From Linyphia triangularis (Eukaryota > Arthropoda > Arachnida > Araneae > Linyphiidae), in the NCBI GenBank assembly GCA_963978545.1, contig OZ021726.1, positions 54,226,959 to 54,290,958 on the forward strand: DNA of 64,000 nt. The letters are read 5' to 3'. The position numbers and the translations under genes are program-made. Shown one piece after another: positions 15,101 to 27,647 of this stretch (the first letter of the stretch is position 1; every line of letters begins with the position of its first letter). Under the pieces are notes generated by a model, which did not search any database, was not told the origin of the DNA, and was given only the letters and a program-made list of their open reading frames with translations.

Positions 15101-18100
15101 TTCAAACTATATTCAAAATTAAGAAATTTGAAAAGTAAACTCTATAATTTTTAATATAATAAAAAATAGGGGTTATTAAATTATTTAAAAAATGCTAGTT
15201 CAAGTAGGATATTGAAAAAGGTAACTTACTTTGAACTTGTGTCTTCAACTGGCTCAACTTCTTTTTCTTCACAAATCACTTTACTAAAAATTAGAAGGAC
15301 GAAAGGTACAATGAATTTTAAATGAGATAAAAATATTCATTATTCTGGTGAAAATTTAAAAAAAAAATGGATATTAAAAGACACATATTAAGTAAAAATT
15401 CAAAAGCATATAAAGGCAACTTAAACAACAACAAAATAAAAAAATAAAAATTGAATAAGACAATAGCCTGTTTGTATTAAAAAAGGGTCGATTCAAACTA
15501 ATTTGATCCATGCAATATCAAAACCTAATTACATAACAGATAAGCTAAAAAACTTCACACAACATGCAAATAAATGCACGAATAAATAAATTATACACAA
15601 AGATAATGCATACGTAAGTGTATTACATCACTGCAATGTAATAAACAGAATGAGAAACTTGCTGTGTTAATATTTTTTTTTTTTTTTTTTTAATATATAT
15701 CTGGATAATAAAGCTGACTCGGTTCTTTTCACAAGATTACAGTGATTTTTTGGTTTAGAAATGCAACACTGTAAGGTAAAAAATAACAGGAAATTTCTGC
15801 ATTATTTCTCTTAAGTTTCAGACAGATTTACCCTGATTTTACAGTTGTGTTATCAATAAGAAAATTAAAATATCAAAGTGAGGAAAAGAGTTTTGACGCT
15901 GCTAATACCATTTTTGGAATGAAACATAATTTGTTTAAAAATCTAAAATTTTTTTTAAATGTCAGGATACTTAGCGTAACATTTCCAGAATAAAAAATAT
16001 ACATATCTGAAAAATTCAATCTACTATCATTCTTCAAAACGTCTTCCACAACTTGTGAATGAAGTTTGCCACGAAAAAAATGATCTCAAAGCCATAAAAA
16101 CTAGTTTTTGAGATCACCTTAATTCAAAGTTCAGTTTTCTAGTTAATCTGTATAAAGTGATAGCATATTTATCTGGGTTGTGATCCTTTTTCCTTAAATT
16201 GCATAATGCAACCTTATAAACACCAAATAAAGCTATGTTAAATAAATAACTCAAGATTAATATTTTTGTGACTTTGGAATATCGTTCCTCTGTAACCTTC
16301 ACATCTTATTACATTGCAATGAAAACTTATTCCAAGTTTATTATTCAGCACTTGAAGAGCCAAACTTAAACATCAAAGCAAAAGTAGAAATTTTCCAAAT
16401 TTCATTCAGCAGCCACACTTAACAGAAGCTAATCAGGGTTTGAGACAAGACCACATAAAAAAGGGATGCTAAAGAGCACAGAGTGGACTTACTTGACTCC
16501 CAGTTTAGTGGCCACTCTGCGCCACTGTGAATAGCCACTGGGAGTGAAGCTTTTACGTGGGGCACTGCGAGACAAAGACACATTTTACTCTCCCCATTTA
16601 ATGATAAAAATATGTTTACACTGAAATGCAACTAAAGATAATCAGTGTAATATAGTCGAAGAAATTCTATTAGAATTTTTCTAAATTTTTCTATTTTGTT
16701 CCGACACATCCTCAGAACATTATTCCGATTTTTAAGGAAGTGTATATTTTCTGTGAAGTCTTTCAATGGAAAACTGCATTTGTCACTGGAATAAGAAAAA
16801 CCCAGAAAAATCTCACCAAGGAGTATGACAATAGAGTCAAGAGTACCAGTCACAATTACTGTCATGTCTCCTCATTTTTAAATGCTTTATCCTAATTTTG
16901 AATTTGTTAGTGTGATTATGAAGGGCAAATCTTTGGAGGGATATTTAACCCACTTGCCAATCAAGCTGAAACTTGGTAGATGCAGTCGTTGTCATGCAAT
17001 GACAACGCATTCTATTAAGTTTTAGAAGTTGCTACGAAAAGGCTGCTTTTATAGCTGTACCTCAGATCGAGATACCAAGCCATATTTACGACTATACAAC
17101 TTGGCAATATTTAATGACTAAAATCTTCTCTTAAGGTTAAAAACATACGATAAAAGTAAATGTGCATTTTAATGTTTTATAATCCTTTATATTAATTTTG
17201 ATTTTGTTTCTTGTTTGTGGTGGGTAAAAGTTTTGGAAAGTTAATTAACCCACTTGTTATCATCTAATAAAGCTGAAACAATAGAAGATAGACTCAGTAT
17301 CAATGCACTTCATTAAGTTTTGTAGGGAAAAATTAGGTAATGGCACAGAATGTAAGTTTTTCTAATAGTAACAGATTATGCAAGATGGACACGAGCTCCA
17401 AATTACTTAAATAGTTGAAATTGCACATAAAAGTTTGTAAAGGATTTGTAGTAAACTTTATTCGCAAAGGTTAACTATTTAGATTAGAGATTACACATCA
17501 ACAATGTGGTGCCTTTTTTACAAGATCTCACATGCTAGTTACTTATTCTGTCTGTTAGCCATAAGTTAGTTTCTCTACTTGGGGATCAAAAAGGAAATTT
17601 GCTTAGATGCACTTACTTTAAGGTTAGATGGGCTGATAACTTAAAATTTAGACATAAGATTTTATTTTTAGATTTAGATTTAGGTATTACATTATTATAA
17701 AATTTGGACAAAGAATACTGCACATGAATATAAAATAAAATTGTTCTCTTGTATAACCTGTACTGTAAAACAGGCTAAACAGGAACAATTGGGTGAATCG
17801 GAACAAAACTTCATGAAATTAATAATTTATATAAAAAAATATACATAATTATAAAACTGCTTTGTTTAACTAACATGTTTGGAATCTCAGAACATATATT
17901 TCATGGGGTTAACAACATCATCCATTTGTTTACAAATTCTGAAACAGCGTGTATATAATCCAGTGAATTTTAATCTCTCCAAAACTTTTCCTGCAAGTAC
18001 TAATATGTACTGAAATTATAGACTTAACTTATATATTTTTTAGATAAGTATAAACATCCACAAACAGCATGTAATACTTTATTTAACTTGGATATAAAAC

Positions 18101-21100
18101 TTTTCATTCTACGAATTCTTATGATTTGCCTCGTCTTGATTTTGCGATTTGGGGGGGGGGGGGGGAATCAGAACACAAAAAGTGTGGCATACAAAGTGGT
18201 TTGGCAGGATTGTGTTTTACATAAGATTCAACGACTGAAGAAGAGTCTTATTACCCTCTTCAAAACAATGATCAAAACTTTACGCTTAAATCAATGTCAT
18301 AAGAGGTACCTAGATACGAAGTTCCAGAAAACACAATTGTATTAGAAGATATTCCTCCAGATGACTTTATCTTTGATTCATATAGAAAAAAGCAATCCAT
18401 ATGCAAAATCAATGTGAGCAAAGTTTTGCACTCACAAGATTACGGCATAGTGTGTTTTAAAAGCACCCAGGAAATAAAGAAATTTTCTGAAACAGATGAG
18501 AATGCATTTTCCTTCCTCAAGATATTTTGAGACAGCTGCAATCTTACAACACACAAACATCAAGTAGAGAAAAAAAAAATAGGATAACTTTAAAGAGTAT
18601 TACAGGGGTCAAAGTGACAAAATAAGAATATATAGGATTTTTTTAAATAAAATATAGGACAATTTAAAACATCAAATAAATTCACACATTTGCTACTGAA
18701 GTTAAAAATTAACTACTTATACATTTATAAACTTGTTATATTGTATTTAAGAGAGTAAAAACACACCCTTAAAAAAAGAAATCGCCTGATCCTGAATATG
18801 TCATCCGTTATTGTCTCAATATTCCATCCCTAAATGAAGTTTTATTAATTACATTATTTGCTATCTTGAGTCTTTTGCTTACAGCATCTATAACTGCTTG
18901 AACTGCTCCAATTTCTTTAAGTATTTTCTTTTTATCTCTGTTTGCAGTCATTTGTTGGTTCAAATTTATTGTTCAGTGTTGGTTGGATTGGTGGCGAAAA
19001 TTGGGAGATTTAGCGCCGAATGTGGCGAACCGGGGACTTTGTTTTCCGGAAACCCTAGTGACCGTTTGGATTTGACAACACAACGTATTGACGTCATTTT
19101 CAATTTTGACGACTTTTATTAAAAAACCGTGGTTAATATTCCGAATCCAGTACTGATTCTGCGTCACGGTGATTGACAAAAAATGGCAGCCCTGCCATTT
19201 TTTTAAGAGCAAGAGAACTGCCTATGGTTGTCATAATTAGGCGTGGTTTGATATAAACAATTCGTGGCGCAGAATCTGTATTGGATTGGGAATAAAAAAA
19301 TCTCCATCCGACATCATACAGTAAATCTTAACTCTTTTGTTTCCTTCATCAATTATTGACTGAGCACTCAAAATGTTCTATAGTAGTCCTGTAAGTTAAT
19401 CACAAGTTGTTTTCATCCGTTTTTCTAGAGGCAGAGTTTTGTTGCTGCATCTCTCTATGTATTATGACAAATAATTTACTACGTTGGAGGAGAAAACAAA
19501 TCAGAAATTCAAGACCGCGTGCTATGGAAAAGTTCACATGCTTACACTTTACAACTCCCGCCGGTCCAGTAGAGTTGAGTTGTAGGTTATGTAGCACGTG
19601 ACGTCACAAGAGATAAAAAGCCGCCGTTACAAACATCGCTTTTGTCAGGTTTTTTCACCTACGATCTCGCCAAAGAATCCGAAATATAAAAATGGCAACG
19701 ATCGGCACCGTTATTACGAATTCGAAGAAATATAAATCGAATCAATATAGAAATATAGGATATATAGGACAATTGTAAAATATAGGACAATATAGGACGT
19801 TTTAGCCGATTTTTAAAAAAATATAGGATTTATAGGACATATAGGATGTCTGCGACCCCTGGTATTAGGATGATCTTGTTTTGTATTACGTTAGGAGAAG
19901 AGTAGACACACTTTCAAACATTATTTTTTTTTTAAGGTTTTTTTTTGTCTGATATATTAAAGAACTTTCTTATATGATAATCTTGTGTTCCCACTCATCC
20001 CAATACATTATTAGTATATTTGTTTATCACCCTGTAAATGTTTAAATAAGAACAGACATCAATTGTAAAACTTGCAACGAATGTTCCGATTCACCCCTTT
20101 CTGCTGGGTGAATTAGAACATAAAAAAAAGAGGGAAAAAAAAAAAAAAAAAAAAATGAAAAAAAAAATGCAAGCCATGTTTTTTCTCAACATTTTTGGCA
20201 TTGATTCTCAAAGAAGAAGATAAGATCCAAGTTTCAAAATCAAAAATATGTTTAATGTTTTACTAAATCCGATTTTTACATTGAAAGTTGAAAAGTGCTC
20301 CCATTCTCTCAGTTTTACGGTATTTTTCTATTTATGTCTTCCAGTTTTACTCATGAATGGATAAAACATGCAAAAAGTATATAAACTATTATATATTATC
20401 AATCAAATTACTTAGTAAGCATAATCAAGTTATTTCAGAGTTTGGATACAATAGGCAAGAATCATCAAATGCATTTCATGGCATTCCTACATCATTCAAT
20501 AATTCTATTAATTACAAGAAATGCCACTGGTTCTACATAAAACAATCATTATGTAACGAAACACAAAGCACAGAAATTATTGAATTGGCAACTATAATTT
20601 GCCACTAATCTATGTTTCTTAATCCTTTTGGAAACAAACAGTTTTAACATCCGTGACCAGAAAGAATCGCTCATGCTCTCATAAATCAAAATATTTCAAC
20701 TCTCCTAGAAACGAGCTCTAGCGATAAGAAAATATACACTATTTTAACGAGCCAATCAAAAGAATGAATTTTAAAATTTGTTTAACTTACTTTGAGGAAG
20801 GGGATGATACCTTTGCTGGTTCAGGACATACAATCTACAAAACAAGTGTTTTAAGATTAATCACAAGCCATTGAAAACCGAAGCAACAATAATAGTTATT
20901 TTTAATTTCGAGAGGTTTCAGTGAAGGTTAGAATTTCTAGGTCAACAACAAAGTTATATGACTTGGAGCACAATAAAAAATTTAGTAGACATAATTTTTT
21001 CCCTCACAGAACAAGTGGAGGAAAATAAAAACTATAATTCTGTCTATTAAAATGATCTAAATGTGACACAAAACTTTAGCTTCCAATGGCTAACATATAT

Positions 21101-24100
21101 ACATATATCCTATAAGTATAAAAAAATTAAAGCAGATTGGAACTGTTTTTTCAACTTACATTAATACGTGTAGAATCTGTAAGTGATGACTTCTTTTCTT
21201 TATTTGGCTGTGCGTGTTTACCTACAAACACAAAGGTGAAATGTTTCAACAACCACATTAATTTGTATTACACCATTATAGTTTGGATATATAATATTAA
21301 TGTGTACAAAAGATTTTAAGCTTTAGGTAAGTTACCTAGATTTTAAGAGAACCTAGGCATGGATGAAATTTTAGAATAAAAGCATAACTATTACCAATCA
21401 ATAGAGGAAAAAATGCGTCTTTCAGAAAGATTAAAAGTTACGTATTTCTAAATCAAAACCTCCCTCATTTTTAATTAAAAACAATTTTTTGCAATTTTAA
21501 CCTAAGGCTTTGCATCCTAACTCAAAATGATGATTTAGTATTTAATATCCATTACACAAACTTTCATTTGTAAACTTTTTGTTTCATTCTAAGCACATAA
21601 CTAATATATATACCAAAAGTCAAAATTTATGATTTTTTTTTAAAACTAATGGTTGGATTTCTGATAAAAATTCTGATAAGGATTCTGATATTTTAAATTT
21701 ATGTTAAAACTAGTGACCGGATACAAGCAAGCTGATGCAGTCACAAATGGCTGAGGCAAGATGCTTCCTTGACTGGCAAACTCTGTTGTTCCTGTCCTTG
21801 TCTCGACGTCGTCCAAATAATTGCTTCAGGCACGACGTTAAGACGAAGAGTGGAACAACAGGCTGGACAAAGCTTCATCTGTTGAGGAAATCCACATCCT
21901 TCAGTAACTTGCAGTATGAAGACGCCGTTTCTTTAGTAAAAGTAATTGCTGGTTAAGATGTTTGAAATGCATTGAGTAAACACTCATTTGGATAGAAATT
22001 ATTTTTTAAAACTCAATTTTGTGGGTATAAGCTGATATACAAACATCATGCAAAATCCAGTAGCTTGATAAAACTTTGAAATAGCATTTAAGAGGAGGGG
22101 AAAAGCATACAATGAGTATTTTAATAAAATATTATCACCTGAATGCACTGCTTAGAGTGTTGCACTAGTTAAATTTAAATGGAAGGTTTAGAGTTAAAAT
22201 GAGATATATAATTTTGTTTTCCAACATAGTATTGAAGTAGACTTGGTATAATGGGAAAACATTTTCGAGGGAGCTGCCTATTATCATGAGTATTGGTGTA
22301 TCAACGACTAAATAAATTCGATAAAAAACTTTTTTGTAGCAGACAAAAAGATCAATTTGAGAAATTTTGTAATTTTAAAATAATAAGTTATTAAATGAAA
22401 AAAACCAGCCCACTTTAAAATTGGGAAAATGTTGAAGAACATGAGTCAATTTAAGTTACGATTGATATAGACATAAAAATACTCTCTCTCACTCTCTCTT
22501 TTTTTTTACATATGCCATTACTCCTTGATATAGTCACTGCTCTTCTGTATTTTTCAATCTATATTTCGTTTTTTCTATTTTGAAAATTTCTGAAGTATAT
22601 TTGGAGCATATTTACTATAGAATATAGTCAAATATTTGAATTTGAACAATGCTGAATGAATTGATTTGAACAATGCTTATGAAACAAAATATGTAATTTA
22701 CAAAATGGTTTAACATTATTTCAAAATAGTGAATAATATTCATCATTTTAATTGGGCCAGTAATTAAAAAATTCAAAATAAATTCTCCGCTTTTTTTTAG
22801 AGAGAGATTCTAAACGAAGTTGATAGTTAAAATGTCATTCATTAGATTGCAAGCATCAATCTGTATTCCCCCGAATAGCATGACATCCATTCAGATATCT
22901 TTAAAGTCATTTATTCAGATTTACCCTTTATTAACATCCATTGAATTGCTTTAACTCTGAACCCTTCAAAACGAAGAAACCTGTACCTAAAAGAGGCATG
23001 TTCTTATTGTTAAACAATAGATTATTCACAATTCGATCAGCAATTTCAAAAAAGTCACCATTCATTTTTATTTAAATTCTTTTTTTAGCACAAATGAACT
23101 TTAAATCTTTATTTGTTATAATGTGAAAAGTGGTGGAATATTTATTGAAGTTATCTTTTGATATATTTCTTCCTAAATAAAAATTATGTGTAAAAGCAGA
23201 TTTGAATAAAGATTAATTATTTTTAAAATGTGCCTTTTTCAGAATTGCTGATTAAATTACTTCAGAGGTGTACTTAAGACTGAATTACAAACCTAACTGA
23301 GTTAAGCTCTGACTATGGTTTAAAGTGGGAACTCCTACGAGATGACGATAACGAGAAGGATAACGAATACTTCCTAAAATAATAACATTAAAATAACAAA
23401 CATGCAACATGCAAATTTACACACATTTCATGCAAATTACACAGAAATCATGCAGTTAACAAAGCGTAACCATAGATTGAAAATAAAGAAAAATATATGA
23501 AGCATGCAATTTTTTTTTAAAGTCTTAACTAAACAAATGCAATAAATTTAAAAGTAAAAGAAATATTTTGCCTTTTATCACAAATATTTTCAATCTCATT
23601 GTAATTAAAAAAAATTAAATAAAAAAAAGTTTTAAAATCCTAATATGAAAGTAATATACTTAGTAATAACCATTTAAAAAGTGTGTAGTTTAATTATTAG
23701 AGAGGAAAAATTAGTTTGAAAATATTTATTTCAGTATACTAAATTACAAGAACTTAAAGAAAGACAAAACATTTTACAAGTGACATACAATATTTTCAAA
23801 TTCAATTTACTATGTTTGAAATATTTGGATCAATCTCAACACTAATCTTTATGATTTATTCCTCAAATATGTTAGGATATCCATGTGTTGTATCCATCCA
23901 ACATGCTTTCTTTATGAGCACTCACATTTATAGCAGACAAGATTTATTCAATCCCACAAAAATATGAAAATTAAAAAAAAAAAAAAAAAAAAAAAAACTG
24001 ACATGCATATAAATTTATATTCATTAGCTATTTTAAATGTTTACTCTTTATATTTAGAAATTTTATAACTAGTTTTTACAGAACTTTACAGGAATTTTAG

Positions 24101-27100
24101 TATATATCAACTAAAATAAATTGCAACAGCTAGAAATAGTAATTTATGTCTTAAGATTAATCTTAGTAAATCTCTATGCAACAATTTTTGGAAAATGTAC
24201 ATAATCTTATTGAAATGTACAATAATAATAAAAAAAGTTTCTTTAAACATCACAACTTACCTGATGGTGTGAGTAAAGAGTTAGATTCTTTATCTGTAGT
24301 TGACGGAATAATCTATGATAAATAATTTGATGGGAAAAAAAAATTAGTTCATTTCATACAAAATTTTTAAAAGTTACCCAACAGCATTAACATTTTACTA
24401 AATGTAAGGCAGCTACAAATCTCTATATATTGGAAAAAAAATGTACGGAAATCACATTACTTTTAATTTATAATTATGAATCCAAATAATGATATCAAAT
24501 ACACTTTAAAACTAATAATAAGAACTAAAAGTATATCGGAAAATAAAGAGAAAATTTGAAAATTGTTAAATAGCTTTACAATTATATTTATATTTTAACA
24601 ACTTGATTATGAATACGATGCAACTTAAATCATCAATTTGATTCAAAAGTAAGAAAATAATTTGATAATAGAACGTTTAACTCATACTTTTACAGTAATG
24701 CAAATTAAACTATTAAAAAGTATATTTACTACACAACATTTTCATTTGCTTATAGTTTTTGTAAAAAATGTAAGGCAGCTACAAATCTCTATATATTGAA
24801 AAAAAATGTACGGAAATCACATTACTTTTAATTTATAATTATGAATCCAAATAATGATATCAAATACACTTTAAAACTAATAATAAGAACTAAAAGTATA
24901 TCGGAAAATAAAGAGAAAATTTGAAAATTGTTAAATAGCTTTACAATTATATTTATATTTTAACAACTTGATTATGAATACGATGCAACTTAAATCATCA
25001 ATTTGATTCAAAAGTAAGAAAATAATTTGATAATAGAACGTTTAACTCATACTTTTACAGTAATGCAAATTAAACTATTAAAAAGTATATTCACTACACA
25101 ACATTTTCATTTGCTTATAGTTTTTGTAAAAAATATTTAAGTTATTGATGGAAAAATATGATTTCTTCTAATGTGTAACTTTTTATTGGTTTTGTATTGC
25201 AAATAAAGGGAAAAAAAGAAGAAAAAAATATCCATAAAATTCTGATTTAATTGCACTTTATAAAAAATATATAAAATTTTGATATTTTTTTTTTTTTTTT
25301 AAAGTTATAACTGGTTGAAAATTAAGTTCTTATAAAGCATCTAGTAAACATAGATGCTTTGCATTTATTTGGCAGGAATTTTGATTTACATCCTCACAGT
25401 AAAACTAGAGAAAGAAAGCAATAAAAACACCTTATCATTTTTGCCTATATCAGAATAAAAAAAATAATTAAAAAAAAAAAAAAAATTACAATATACTTCA
25501 TATTTTTCTGTACTTTTTCAGGTTTCCATCTTCTCCAGTTATTTTGATATTTATTCTGATTTCGGAACATATTATTAATAATGCATTGATTTTATTTCTT
25601 CCTCTCTCAATTATATAAATATATATATAGTTTCATTATTGCTTTTACAATAAAAGGAGAGGAAGAAAGTAGATTAATACAATATTAATAAAATGCTTCT
25701 AAATCAGAATAAATTATCAAAATAATTCTGGACAAAATTAAAACCTGAAAAAGTACAGAAAAGAAATATGAAGTAAAGGTTTAACAAAAGAAATCCTTCC
25801 AAATTCTTCACCGTTAAAGATCAAAACAGCTAACAAAAGTAAATCTATATTCCAGTCATTTTTTTTTTCTCTTAAAGAAAATTAAAATAAACATAAAACA
25901 ATAAAACTTACTTTTGTCTGTATACATTGTGGAACATGATCTTTACAAGAACTGTCATGCACAGTTACAGAACAATCTAGAAAAAGTATTTAATATTAAA
26001 CCAACATTAAATTTCAAATTAATTAGAAGGATATAACTTAGATATGCTACTGAATATGGGCAACTTCAAGTACAATTTATCTAAACATGTTTGCTCAGTA
26101 GTAAAACTAGAAAAATCCTTTTTGCATGGCAAGTTTCTAAAAATAAATATGAATTAGGAACTTATCATTTACAGGGATCATGAAGCCCAACTAGAAAAGG
26201 GGAAGTACCAGCCCAAATTCTTTATGTTAAGTAGAGTTGATTTAACACTATTATATTAAAAATTTGTATCATTAGTTTTATAGTGAATTTATCACATCAG
26301 ATAACATTGTCAAAGTCTGTGTAGATGGCAATTCAAAAAAAGAATTTCCAATCCATCGACTCGATAACCAATAAGTACTAAAATAAAAACTTTTTAAGCA
26401 TATTCTTCCATGAAGATTCCCAGTAACAAATAATTAAATAACAGTTTCAGCATTTATGTTATAAGGTTGAAATAACAAATATGGTAGTCTATGTCCAATT
26501 TTATAGGCATGAGAGTTATTTTGCATTGTATCTGACACTTTTTCTGTTGTCTAATAATTATATGCCTGGAAACTATACAGTTTAGCTTTCATCACAAACT
26601 GTATCATTAATTGTAAAGACTTGTGTTTAAAAAGAAAATTGTAATAGTTGATTCACAAACTCAACAACTATAACATAGTTTAAAAAAAAGTGGTAGATGC
26701 TAAAGAAAGTAAAAGTAAAGAAGTTGAACAATCCTATTTTGTACTCACTTTCACACTTTAAGGCAGATTTATTGGCTAATCCCCTACTACAAACATCACA
26801 TGTTGCAGCTGTACTGAAGCAAATAGATACAAACTGATGTGAAGAATTCTTCTTACCATCCTTATCTTTGTTCTGGTAAATAAAAGAAGATCAATAAAGC
26901 AGAATTTCAGATTTATTCTTATAACAATAGTTTTATGGATTTGTGAATAACACATCAATGAATTTCTGGATACTTAAAATATCAGTTATTTAAAATAAAG
27001 AAAACATTTCCTTCGACAATATATCAATGGAAAGTTATATTTGAATAAGATATGAAATGTTCAATTTTCCGAAATAATTGTGATTTAAAGCAAATTGAGG

Positions 27101-27615
27101 CACTTACTTGAAACAAAATTTAAAGTCGGAAAACATCAATTGTAGTATTAAGAATTTTATTTTTATGATTATCTTAAGGTAAATCATTTATATGATAGTA
27201 TATTTTAAAGTAGATTCTTATTGCATGCAAGTCTATTTTTATCTTTTTAAAGTTGATTCTCCAATTGATGTTAGAAAACAGTGTTACCAAAATGTGATAT
27301 AATACACTGGATTTAAATACAAACTTTTAAAGTCTTATCATTAAAACTAAAACTTATTAAAGAATAATTAATGCTGCATCACAATTAAATTTATTATCAA
27401 TTAAAAAATGTATATAATAGTATAAATAAGTTGTAACAAATTGACTAAACATTTTTTAAAGACAAAACTAAAGTAGATAGGCTATAAATACTTTTTTCTT
27501 CCTAAAAAAAAGGCTTCCTCTTTTTTTCCTTTTACTGAAAGGTTTATCATCTTCACTGTCTTGAGCTCCAGTTTTTAAAAGATTTCTGAAAAGAAAAAAA
27601 GAAAAAAAAAAGAAA

Positions 27616-27647
<32 letters not shown>

